Of a stretch of 31,395 nt of DNA, positions 1 through 9,199 are shown piece by piece (the stretch's first letter is position 1; every line of letters begins with the position of its first letter). The notes beneath the pieces are model-generated. The model saw only the letters and a program-made list of their open reading frames with translations. It searched no databases and was not told the DNA's origin. The stretch lies in the NCBI GenBank assembly GCA_021779635.1, contig JAJYAH010000006.1, forward strand, positions 1 to 31,395, given 5' to 3'. Source of the stretch: Pseudomonadota bacterium (GTDB taxonomy: Bacteria; Pseudomonadota; Alphaproteobacteria; Rhizobiales; Xanthobacteraceae). The position numbers were made by a program, and so were the translations under genes.

Positions 1-1441
<1,441 letters not shown>

Positions 1442-1445
<4 letters not shown>

Positions 1446-2563
1446 GCGCGACCTCCCGACCGGTCCAGCAACACGCGGCCGCTGCCCTTCGACACGATCA
1501 CCAAGCCCTGCGCCGTGTCGCGCGCGGCGGTGATGCCGTGATATTTGCCGCCAACCCGGCTATGCAGGCTTTCCACCGCTTCGCCATCCTCATCGATGCG
1601 GACCAGCAGCCCGTACGAGCGCGGCGGCGCCCAGGGCTTCTCGATCCCGAGCGCCTTGATCGAGCCGAACTGCATCGGCTCGTGGCAATGACCGCTGGTG
1701 GCGAGCGCGGGCGAGATCCAGAGGTCCGGCGGGATGGTCTGCATCATCTCCTGGCGGAAATCGTCCTCGCGCAGCACGAACTCGACCAGATGGGTGCGCA
1801 CGGCGAACACGCTGAGCCAGAACCCGCCCCCCGCGCAATATCCGAGCCGCGCCGGATATCCCGGCATGTTGCCGACGACCGTCTGCGGCGTCGCGATGCC
1901 GCGGCCGGAGATGGCGGCGCGGCTGATCCGGTGGTTCCAGCTTTCGGTAAACCAGAGCGTCTTGCCGTCGGCCGCAATGGCAACCCCGCACGGATAATGC
2001 AGGTCGCGCAACAAGCTCTTCGCGCCGTCAAGCCCTGCGTCGCACGCGACCAGGCGGCCGAGGTGGTTCTGCTCCATGAGATCGCGAACCCAATCCTCGC
2101 GCTCGTGCCGACTGCTGCCGTCGGTCATGAAGATGCTGCCGTCGGCGGCAACGGTAACGCTGGTGAGGCATTGCAGCGGCTGGCTTTCGACCTGATTGAG
2201 CCAAGACTGCCGGCCACCGGCGTCGACCGCGGCCAAGCCGCGGCCGGCGACGCAGACCAGCAGGCGCCCATCGGGGTGAAAGGCCAGACCGCCTGCCGCA
2301 CCGTCGAACTCGGCGAAGACCGAGCGCGTCTCGTAGCCGACACCGGCCAGACGCAGTACCTGCTTGCCCGCGGAGACATAGATCGCGCCGTCGCCGCCTT
2401 CGGCGATATCGTCGGCGCCAGGAATCGGCGCTCCGATCGGGCTGAGCGCGTCCAACCGATCGTTCGGGGTATAGCCGCCGTCCATCGCCGGAATGGCATG
2501 CTGATCCCGGTTGGGAAACACGATCTGCTCGAGATCGCGCAGGAAATAGGTAAACACGCCCAT
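1442..2563 (-). CDS. Strictosidine synthase-like / SMP-30 family beta-propeller protein
   Basis: A 373-residue protein of the SMP-30/gluconolactonase/strictosidine-synthase-like superfamily, which are six-bladed beta-propellers that often hydrolyse lactones. Blade-type repeats are visible, such as AFHPDGRLLV (95-104) and VAADGSIFMTD (138-148). The blade holding the usual metal-site Asn reads YPCGVAIAADG (190-200), with Cys192 where the neighbouring fusion protein has Asn544. The later Asp position reads PGYPARLGY (234-242), without the Asp seen in the neighbour (Asp590). I infer that the canonical metal site is altered, so this may be a non-catalytic or differently acting paralogue. No signal peptide is evident, so it is probably cytoplasmic. 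It starts 3 bases after the fusion-gene stop and overlaps the ATPase gene by 4 bases. Family is clear; substrate and activity are unknown. Confidence 0.85.
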
Positions 2564-2566
2564 GAT

Positions 2567-4714
2567 CTACGCCCGGTCCCGTCGCTTGTTGCCCCAATAG
2601 GCCTCATATCCGGTCCAGGTCGGATCCCCTTTGTCGAGCTTGATACGACCGATCCGGTTGTTCTCGAGCCCGCCGAGATAGAGATAGCCCTTGTGCTCGC
2701 GCATCGAGGTCAAGGTCGAATGCGAGATACCGGTGGGATCCCAGTAGGATTCCAGCACCTCGCCGCTTTCGGTGAATTTCAGCACGCAGCCATGGTTCAG
2801 CCCCGGCGCCAGCCATTCGTCGGTCGGCACCTGCTTCACCATGCGCAGCCGGAAGCCCGGCTTCTTCATGGCGAGATCGAACACCGGCGTGCGGATGCCG
2901 ACCAGCGCCAGCCAGTAGTTGCCATCCGAGGCGCGGTTGATGTTGTCGCAATTGCCGGGCAGCTTATCGAGGATGACCTCCAGCTCGCCCTTGCGCGGCC
3001 CTTCCAGCCAATAGCGGAAGACCTGGCAGAGCGAGGTGCTGGCGATCAGCACCGACTTGCCGTCATGCGACACGCAGATGCCGTTCGGGAAATAGAAATG
3101 ATTGATCGCCGTCCAGGTCTTCTTGGTGGCGGGATCATAGACGACGAGACGGCCGTTCGGCCGCCCTTCCATGATGTCGAGGGAATTGGTCGTCATCTCG
3201 TAGCGCGTGGTGCAATCGCTGAAATAGATCTTGCCGTCCGGCGCTATGTCGAGATCGTCGGCCATGCGCAACCGGCTGTCGTCGTTCAGCTTGTACCAGG
3301 TACGGTTGGTCTCGTCGGTCACCTTGAAGAGTGTGCCGTCCGGCTTGATGCCGTAGACGCCCATGCCGGCAACGGCGACGATCAGGTTCTCGTCCTGGTC
3401 GAACTGCATGCCGAGCGGCCGCCCGCCGATATGGGCGAAGACCTCGCGCTGCTCGAAGTTCGGGCCGGAGAAACGGATGATATTGCCGTCGCGGGTGCTG
3501 CCATATAGCCGGTCATGCCGATCGAGAATAACGTCCTCGGGACCCTCCACCTGGTTGAGGCCGATGGCTTCAGCGTTGATCAGACGGTCGTTCTGGGCAA
3601 ACGGCGTCTTGCTGCCGCGCTCCAGCGACGGCGAGTCAACAAGGGGCACCGCCGCAGGGTTGACGTAAATCTTCTGGATTGCCTTGCCGCGGTTCTTGGC
3701 CCACTTGACGTCGATACCGACGGCCACAAGCAGGATGATGCCGATGATCCCCGAGGTGATGTAGCCCGGGATGCCCATGCGGACCAGGCCGTTGGTAAGC
3801 ACGAAGGTGATGATGCCGCCGAGCATGGCGCGCCAGACGGTGCCCTTGCCGCCGGCAAGCGAAACCCCGCCCAGGATGACGGCGGTCAGGGCCTGAAATT
3901 CCCAGCCGACCCCGGTCGTCGAATCCGTGCTGTTCTGGCGCGCGGCATAGAAGATGCCGCCGATCGCGCAGAGCATGCCCGACAGAGCATAGGTGAAGAG
4001 CAGCATGCGCTCGACCGGAATGCCGGCGTGGCGCGCCGCCTTGCGGCTGGCACCGATCGCGGTCAGGTGCCAGCCGTAGCGCGAGCGGCTAAGAAAGACG
4101 TGCCCGATGATCAGCACGACAATCAGCGTCGCGGCATTGATGGGAACGCCGAGCACATAGCCTTCGCCGAGGAAGTCCCAGGCATTGCTGTCGACCGAGT
4201 TGGTGGCGAAGACGGTGGCGAATTTCTCGTTCAGGATATTGACCGAGGCGCGCAGGATGATCAGCGTCACCAGGGTAGTGAGAAACGGACGCGCCTTGAG
4301 ATAGCCGATCAGCAGGCCGTTGATGCCGCCGATTGCAGCGCCGACCGCCATCGTGCCGAGGATGACCAGCGGAACCGGCAGCTCGGCGACGTTGAGCAGG
4401 AACAGCGCGGTGAAATTGCAGAGCGCGAAGATGGCGCCGACGCTGAGATCGATGCCGCCGGTGATCAGGCAGAACGCCATGCCGATGGCGACGAAGCCGA
4501 ACTCGGCATAGAGCCGCATCAGCGACAGAAAATTCTCCATTCCGGCATAGTTGGGAATCGTCGCGGAGAACCACAGCAGCAACGCGATCATCAAGGTGAA
4601 GGGGATCACCGGCTCGAACCACTGCTTCAGCAGCAGTTCCGAAAGCAGGAGCCGCGGCGACAGGCTGGCCTGCAACCGCGTGCCAAAGCCGGTGCCCATG
4701 GTACTGTCCGACAT
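2567..4714 (-). CDS. ABC transporter permease fused to strictosidine synthase-like/SMP-30 beta-propeller
   Basis: A 715-residue two-domain protein. Residues about 35-338 form an RbsC-type permease with many hydrophobic helices, the GGIDLSVG motif (86-93) and the family cytoplasmic loop ILGGVSLAGGKG (280-291). After a linker (about 339-380) comes a complete propeller of about 335 residues with ADDLDIAPDGKIYFSD (485-500), FPNGICVSHDG (542-552) and GNCDNINRASDG (587-598). These are strictosidine-synthase-like signatures. Candidate metal ligands are Glu390, Asn544 and Asp590. RbsC-type permeases end in the cytoplasm, so the propeller should sit at the inner mouth of the channel; this is inference. 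Stand-alone permeases are about 320-350 residues, so the length itself shows the fusion. ATG at 4714 is preferred over TTG at 4717 because AAGGAG lies 7 bases upstream. It pairs with the second permease of the operon. Confidence 0.9.
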   Translation of the reverse strand: MSDSTMGTGFGTRLQASLSPRLLLSELLLKQWFEPVIPFTLMIALLLWFSATIPNYAGMENFLSLMRLYAEFGFVAIGMAFCLITGGIDLSVGAIFALCNFTALFLLNVAELPVPLVILGTMAVGAAIGGINGLLIGYLKARPFLTTLVTLIILRASVNILNEKFATVFATNSVDSNAWDFLGEGYVLGVPINAATLIVVLIIGHVFLSRSRYGWHLTAIGASRKAARHAGIPVERMLLFTYALSGMLCAIGGIFYAARQNSTDSTTGVGWEFQALTAVILGGVSLAGGKGTVWRAMLGGIITFVLTNGLVRMGIPGYITSGIIGIILLVAVGIDVKWAKNRGKAIQKIYVNPAAVPLVDSPSLERGSKTPFAQNDRLINAEAIGLNQVEGPEDVILDRHDRLYGSTRDGNIIRFSGPNFEQREVFAHIGGRPLGMQFDQDENLIVAVAGMGVYGIKPDGTLFKVTDETNRTWYKLNDDSRLRMADDLDIAPDGKIYFSDCTTRYEMTTNSLDIMEGRPNGRLVVYDPATKKTWTAINHFYFPNGICVSHDGKSVLIASTSLCQVFRYWLEGPRKGELEVILDKLPGNCDNINRASDGNYWLALVGIRTPVFDLAMKKPGFRLRMVKQVPTDEWLAPGLNHGCVLKFTESGEVLESYWDPTGISHSTLTSMREHKGYLYLGGLENNRIGRIKLDKGDPTWTGYEAYWGNKRRDRA

Positions 4715-4758
4715 CAACGCACTCCTTCAGCGGGTAACTCCCGCCGCCCGGTGGTGGA

Positions 4759-4784
4759 CGACTCCCGCCGCGCGGCGGGAGTCG
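4759..4784 (-). repeat. Perfect 26-bp GC-rich palindrome downstream of binding-protein gene
   Basis: Two 13-base arms (CGACTCCCGCCGC and its exact complement) meet with no spacer. A partial extra copy of the arm (ACTCCCGCCG) lies at 4737-4746. The palindrome begins 12 bases after the binding-protein stop and ends 44 bases before the next start. It has no T-run on the transcribed side, so it is not a classic terminator. A role in protecting the upstream mRNA 3' end, so that the binding protein is made in excess over the membrane subunits, is the usual explanation for such sites and is inferred here. Confidence 0.75.
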
Positions 4785-4796
4785 CGATCAACCTTG

Positions 4797-5870
4797 TTAT
4801 TTCTTGTCCGGCGCCATCGGCACCGGCGAGGTTGCTGCCGTCTTCGGCAGGGCGAAGCAATTGCCGCCGCTGGCGTTGGTCTTGTCGAGCCAGATTGGCT
4901 GGGTGTACTGCTCAAGGTGCTTCTCACCCGGCTTCTGATTTTCTTCCAGCAAGGTGACCGCGGCGGCAACCAGATCGTGGCCCTGCTCGGTCGCCTTGTA
5001 GCTCAGGAACTTGTAGAAGTTCCCCTGGTTGACCTGGTCGCAATCGAGCTGCGAGCCCTCGCCCGAGGCATAAACCTTTACCTGATCGATCTTGCCCGCG
5101 TTGCGGATCGCCTGCGCGGCCCCGGATTCCATGATGCCCCAGAAGCCAATGCTGGCGCAGAGGTCGGGGTTCTGCTGGATCACGGTCGAGGTGATGTTGA
5201 GGGCGGCATTGGCATCCCAGTTCGCAGCCTGGTTGGAGACGACCTTGATCGATGGATCCTTCTTGAAGGTGTCCATGATGCCGCCGATCTGATCGACGCT
5301 GGCGGCGGCGGTGAGTTCACCCTGCACGATCGAGACCTTGCCCGACTTGCCGCTGCCGGCGCCACATTGCTTGACGACGTCCTCCGCCAGCAGACGGCCG
5401 ACCTCGTACCAGTCGCCGCCGACAAAGGCGTCAGACTTGTAGTTCGAGGACATGTTGACCTGGATGACATGGGTGCCTTGGGCCTCGGCCCGCTTCAATT
5501 CCTTCATCAGCAGCGTGACGCTCGGGTTCTGCACGATCAGCACATCCGGCTTGTCATTGACCAGGGCGGTCAGCGCCTGCTGCATCGCCGACGGATTGTT
5601 GTTAGGGTCGCGCACCACATACTTCATGCCGCGCCAGGCCGCTTCGGTGCGCACCACGCGCTCCCATTCGTCCTGCAATGGCACCCCGAGCGCGATCGGC
5701 AGGAAGGCGATGGTCTTGCCTTCAACAGCCTTATTGTAGTCAGCCCGAAGCTCATGCGCCGTCTTCGTGCCGCCTTCCTCTTGCGCCATCGCGATAAAGG
5801 GCGCCCCGGCCACCAGCGCAAAGCCTGCAAGTGTCAAGGCCGCCTTCGCCAGGAATGATTTCTGCAACAT
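4797..5870 (-). CDS. Sugar ABC transporter substrate-binding protein (RbsB-like)
   Basis: Periplasmic binding protein of 357 residues for the operon's importer. An N-terminal signal peptide is visible: Lys near the start, a hydrophobic core (about 9-27), and probable cleavage after AMA before QEEGG. The mature part has the periplasmic-binding-protein type 1 pattern, including KTIAFLPIALGVPLQDEW near residue 52, DVLIVQNPS near 110, and a GKVSIVQGELTAAA segment typical of the sugar-binding (Peripla_BP_4/RbsB) group. The start at 5870 is supported by GAGGGAGGA shortly upstream. It lies between two permease genes: 70 bases after the first, and followed by the 26-bp palindrome and then the permease-propeller fusion. 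The ligand cannot be told from sequence; the propeller partners make a sugar acid or lactone a reasonable guess. Confidence 0.9.
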   Translation of the reverse strand: MLQKSFLAKAALTLAGFALVAGAPFIAMAQEEGGTKTAHELRADYNKAVEGKTIAFLPIALGVPLQDEWERVVRTEAAWRGMKYVVRDPNNNPSAMQQALTALVNDKPDVLIVQNPSVTLLMKELKRAEAQGTHVIQVNMSSNYKSDAFVGGDWYEVGRLLAEDVVKQCGAGSGKSGKVSIVQGELTAAASVDQIGGIMDTFKKDPSIKVVSNQAANWDANAALNITSTVIQQNPDLCASIGFWGIMESGAAQAIRNAGKIDQVKVYASGEGSQLDCDQVNQGNFYKFLSYKATEQGHDLVAAAVTLLEENQKPGEKHLEQYTQPIWLDKTNASGGNCFALPKTAATSPVPMAPDKK

Positions 5871-5940
5871 TGTCGTCGTCCTCCCTCTCGTGTGTTATTT
5901 TGTGTGTTCTTAGTGGTGGCTTGCTTGACACCAGGGTGCG

Positions 5941-6963
5941 TCAATCGCCCTGCCGCGCGGTCTCCTCGTCCCGCGGATGCAGCCAATTGTCCAGAATGAT
6001 GGCGGCAAGCAGAACCACGCCGCGGATGATGTTCTGCACTTCGCTGTTCACGTCCATGATGGTGAAGGCATTGAGCAAGGTACCGATCAGGGCGCAGCCG
6101 ACCACCACGCTGAACACGCCGCCGCGGCCGCCGATCAGGCTGATGCCTCCGAGCACGACCACGAGGATAACGTCGAAGACATAGGTACCTTGCACCACCG
6201 CCATCTGAATGCTGCCGGTGGTGCCGACCCAGATCAGCCCGGCGATCCAGGCCAGGAAGGCCACGATCATATATTCGAGGACGATCAGCGGGCGGAGCGC
6301 AATTCCGGTCAGTCTGGCTGCCTCCGGATTGTCGCCCTGGGAATAGATGAAGCGGCCGGTCGAGGTGCGCGACAGAAAGAGATGAACAACCAACGCGCAA
6401 AGCGCAAAGACGAAGATCGGCATCGGCACGCCAAAGAGATGCCCGGCGCCGAGAAAGAGCAGCGAATGCGCATTCGTCGGCGCATAGACCACCCAGACCG
6501 GCGCGAACCAGAATGCGCCTCCGTAGATCACCGAACCGGCAGCCAGCGTGACGAAGAGCGCAGGCGCCTCGACGAATGCCACCATAATGCCGTTTATGGC
6601 GCCGATCGACAACGCGACAACGAGCGCCAGGAACGACGCCCAGAAGATCGACATGCCCATCTGCATCTCGATCAGCCCGACCGCCCAGGAACCTGCCATG
6701 ATGGCGACCTCACTGAGGTCGATGCCGCGGCTGATCACGATCAGGCCCATGCCGAGACCGAGGATGCCGAGAATGGAGATGCTGCGCACCAGGTTCAGCA
6801 GATTGGCGACGCTCGAGAAGCCCGGCAGGGTCAGGCTGAACAGGACGAGCAGCGCGACCGTGATGAGCAACACGATCTGTTCCTGCGACGGTTTCTTCAG
6901 CAACTGTCCAAGCAGACTGCCGACGGCCCCACGCTCACCGTCAGCCGATGCATCCAATGCCAT
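5941..6963 (-). CDS. Sugar ABC transporter permease (RbsC-like)
   Basis: A 340-residue inner-membrane permease with eight or more hydrophobic helices. It has the family motif SRGIDLSEVAIMAGS near residue 82 and the cytoplasmic coupling loop VLGGISLIGGRGG near 270. Length is normal for RbsC-type subunits. It is the first gene of the transport operon, and together with the fused permease at 2567-4714 would form a heterodimeric channel rather than the homodimer of the ribose system. The ATG at 6963 follows GGGAGG at about 9 bases. The C-terminus is short and charged (HPRDEETARQGD), with no propeller, unlike its partner. Upstream lies a 629-base gap that should hold the operon promoter. Confidence 0.9.
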   Translation of the reverse strand: MALDASADGERGAVGSLLGQLLKKPSQEQIVLLITVALLVLFSLTLPGFSSVANLLNLVRSISILGILGLGMGLIVISRGIDLSEVAIMAGSWAVGLIEMQMGMSIFWASFLALVVALSIGAINGIMVAFVEAPALFVTLAAGSVIYGGAFWFAPVWVVYAPTNAHSLLFLGAGHLFGVPMPIFVFALCALVVHLFLSRTSTGRFIYSQGDNPEAARLTGIALRPLIVLEYMIVAFLAWIAGLIWVGTTGSIQMAVVQGTYVFDVILVVVLGGISLIGGRGGVFSVVVGCALIGTLLNAFTIMDVNSEVQNIIRGVVLLAAIILDNWLHPRDEETARQGD

Positions 6964-7592
6964 GGCAGCGCGCCTCCCAGAATCTAACCTTCCAGTTTTC
7001 CTGGATATCGACTTGTCTTGCCTTCATCGTGCCCCGGCGCGGCCTTCGTAGCAAGCCCGAACCGACGCCGGGCCTTGTTATGTTGGTCTTGCATATCTCA
7101 GTCGGACGGTGCCCACGCCTCGCGGTGACCGGATATCTGCAAGCCTGATGACACCGTAACGGGCTTCTGGCAACGATCGCAACCAAAGCGCGATCTTCGC
7201 ACCGCTTGCACCGGAGGCCGGCCCGAACGGTAAGACCGCTCACCGATCAAAGCGGTTGTTCGTGTCATCGTTGCTTCCAGCCTTTCAAATTTTCCTTGTC
7301 TTCCGTCACGCGACGTCCCTGGCGCGGCGGCCGCCGGGCAAAGTCGAACCCCGTCGGACGCTTTTCCCGGATGCGCCAATCCGAAAAAGTAGGACACCTC
7401 GCTGCGCAAAGTAAAATAGAGGACTTGGATTGTAACGATAGCCTTTAGTCATGGATCGGTCCGGCCGGACGTCCTTAGGTCGCAACCCAACGGTTGCGGG
7501 CAGCATCAGTGGAGCGACGACGACATCCATCGATCGGATTGATCTCCAAGACCTCCTGTGAGCAAGACCTCGTGTGCCTCGGGGTAGAGGAC
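6964..7592. other. 629-base intergenic region, likely promoter and leader of the sugar ABC operon
   Basis: I find no convincing gene here; open frames on both strands lack start signals and family resemblance. Visible structure: an inverted repeat TCCAG-5-CTGGA at 6991-7005 close to the permease start; 7-base arms CCCGGCG/CGCCGGG at 7033-7039 and 7066-7072; 12-bp palindromes at 7325-7336 and 7459-7470; and a 7-base stem (CGCAACC-4-GGTTGCG) at 7481-7498, about 95 bases past the SDR stop. None is followed by a T-run. I could not identify a convincing -35/-10 pair or operator. A regulator for the sugar operon is not in the window. Confidence 0.4.
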
Positions 7593-8327
7593 TCAGAGAA
7601 TAAGGCCGCCGTCGACCACGATCGTTTGGCCGACAATGTAGGATGCCAGCGGCGACGCCAGAAACAAGGCCGCGCCTGCCATATCGGCGGGCGTGCCCAA
7701 GCGCCGCAGCGGAATATTCTTGACGGCCCCTTCGAGCCGAACCGGATTTGCCGTGGTGACCTTGGTCAGCTTGGTATCGACAAGACCGGGAGCAATGCCG
7801 TTGACGCGAATGCCATCCTCGGCCCACGCTTCTCCCAGCGTGCGGGTGAGGCCCACCGCGCCGGTCTTGGAGGCGTTATAGGCCGGATTTCCGACCGTCG
7901 AATGGTAGGCGGCGGTCGAACTGACGATGATGAACGAGCCCCTGGCTGCCTTCAGCATTGCATGAAACCGCGCGCCGCAAGCCATCAGGGACATCAGATT
8001 CACTTCCAGCACCTTGCGGAATCCGGGCATCTCGAACTCGCCGCGCTTGTAGATCACGGTGCCCTGCGCCAGCACCAGCACGTCGAGCCGATCGAACGCC
8101 GGCTTGAAGCTTTCGATCGCGTGGGGATCGCTGACATCGAGCTGCGCGTAGTGCAGGCCCTCGAGGTCGGAACCTTCCTGACCGGCATAATCCTTCGCCG
8201 CGGCCTTGGTGCCGCAGACATGAACGTCTGCCCCCTTGGCGCGAAACGCCTGCGCAATCCCGTTGCCGATGCCGCTGGAGCCGCCCACGACCAGCAGCGT
8301 CTTCCCGGTAAAATCCAGTTCATTCAT
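7593..8327 (-). CDS. SDR family NAD(P)-dependent oxidoreductase
   Basis: A 244-residue classical short-chain dehydrogenase/reductase, cytosolic. It has the Rossmann motif GGSSGIG (15-21), catalytic Ser at 136/137, and Tyr150/Lys154 in YNASK. The C-terminal IVGQTIVVDGG is the usual ending of the FabG-like group. The structural NNAG motif is replaced by LAQG (86-89), a modest departure. The N-terminal glycine motif GGSS rather than TGAS, with a non-acidic residue after strand 2 (CGTKAAAK), would favour NADP(H), but this is weak. The ATG at 8327 has GGGAGAG upstream. It is divergent from the TetR gene at 8402, which is its likely regulator. Substrate unknown. Confidence 0.88.
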   Translation of the reverse strand: MNELDFTGKTLLVVGGSSGIGNGIAQAFRAKGADVHVCGTKAAAKDYAGQEGSDLEGLHYAQLDVSDPHAIESFKPAFDRLDVLVLAQGTVIYKRGEFEMPGFRKVLEVNLMSLMACGARFHAMLKAARGSFIIVSSTAAYHSTVGNPAYNASKTGAVGLTRTLGEAWAEDGIRVNGIAPGLVDTKLTKVTTANPVRLEGAVKNIPLRRLGTPADMAGAALFLASPLASYIVGQTIVVDGGLIL

Positions 8328-8401
8328 GGCGCTCTCTCCCGATTAGGCCCTTTGCATAAATCATTTGACCTAGTTTGAAGTTAGTGGCCACATTGTCAAT
8401 C
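8328..8401. promoter_or_regulatory. Divergent promoter region between SDR and TetR genes
   Basis: Only 74 bases separate the two divergent starts, so both promoters and any TetR operator must overlap here. TTGACC occurs at 8365-8370 on the plus strand and TTGACA on the minus strand (8399-8394). They form an inverted TTGAC/GTCAA pair 25 bases apart. The palindrome GTGGCCAC lies at 8384-8391 between them. No good -10 box was found for either direction, so the assignment of individual elements is tentative. Confidence 0.35.
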
Positions 8402-9148
8402 ATGAAGGATGCAAGCACCCGGGATTTATTGAAGCTGGCGGCGCGCCGGCTGTTCGCCCATCGGGGTCTCGACGGCGTCAGCGTGCGCGACATCGTGCTC
8501 GCAGCAGGCCAGCGCAACAGCGGCTCGCTGCACTATTATTTCGGAACCAAGGAGAACCTGGCGCGCGAGCTTGTCAGCGACGGCGCCAAGCTGATCGATC
8601 AGCGCCGCAACGGTCAGCTCGACGACATCGAACGCGCAGGCGGGCCACGCCGTTTGCGTGAAATCATCGAAGTCCTGGTCTGGCCTTCGACCGGACTTGC
8701 GGGCGAGCGTGGCGAGGAAGATACCTACATCCGTTTCATTACCATTCTGCAGATGAGTCACCGGCAGCTGTTTCTCGATGCCCTCGAGGGGAGATGGGCG
8801 TCGGGATATGAGCGCTGCCTCGTGCATATCCGCCGTCTGCTGAAGGATATCGATCCGGTAATCCTGACCCAACGCCTGGTGTTCATGTCGCTCTATATGC
8901 GGGCTGCGATGTCTTCGCGCGAAGCGGCACTCGAGGCCGGCTCGCAGTCCCATCACTTCTGGAGCGCCGAAATTACCATGCAAAATCTCATTGACACGAT
9001 CGAGGGAATCCTGCGCCCGGCGCCGTCACGGCAAACCCGTTCTGCATTGTTGCGACAAAAGCGGACGCCGTCCGCGGCCCGTTCGGAGAAGCGGATCAAA
9101 AAGCCGGCCAAGTCGGTGCGCAGCCGGCACGATCATTTCCACCTGTAG
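8402..9148 (+). CDS. TetR/AcrR family transcriptional regulator
   Basis: DNA-binding repressor-type protein of about 248 residues. The N-terminal helix-turn-helix is clear: AARRLFAHRGLDGVSVRDIVLAAG, then NSGSLHYYFGTKENL, the standard TetR recognition-helix region. The ligand-binding half is not similar to anything I can name. The C-terminal 40 residues are strongly basic (RQKRTPSAARSEKRIKKPAK), an extra tail beyond the usual TetR length of about 200-220. ATG at 8402 is chosen over an upstream TTG at 8375 because the HTH begins immediately after it in the usual register; neither start has a clear ribosome binding site. It probably controls the divergent SDR and perhaps the binding protein downstream. 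Confidence 0.85.
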   Translation: MKDASTRDLLKLAARRLFAHRGLDGVSVRDIVLAAGQRNSGSLHYYFGTKENLARELVSDGAKLIDQRRNGQLDDIERAGGPRRLREIIEVLVWPSTGLAGERGEEDTYIRFITILQMSHRQLFLDALEGRWASGYERCLVHIRRLLKDIDPVILTQRLVFMSLYMRAAMSSREAALEAGSQSHHFWSAEITMQNLIDTIEGILRPAPSRQTRSALLRQKRTPSAARSEKRIKKPAKSVRSRHDHFHL

Positions 9149-9199
9149 GGTACCTGCCGGAACATAAAAACGCAGCAACAAGAAACAAAGGGGAAGGCC

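Noticed and set aside
7481..7498. Intrinsic terminator for the SDR gene
   Set aside because: The stem CGCAACC-4-GGTTGCG is real but has no T-run on the SDR-transcribed side and lies about 95 bases after the stop, so it is described only as part of the gap.
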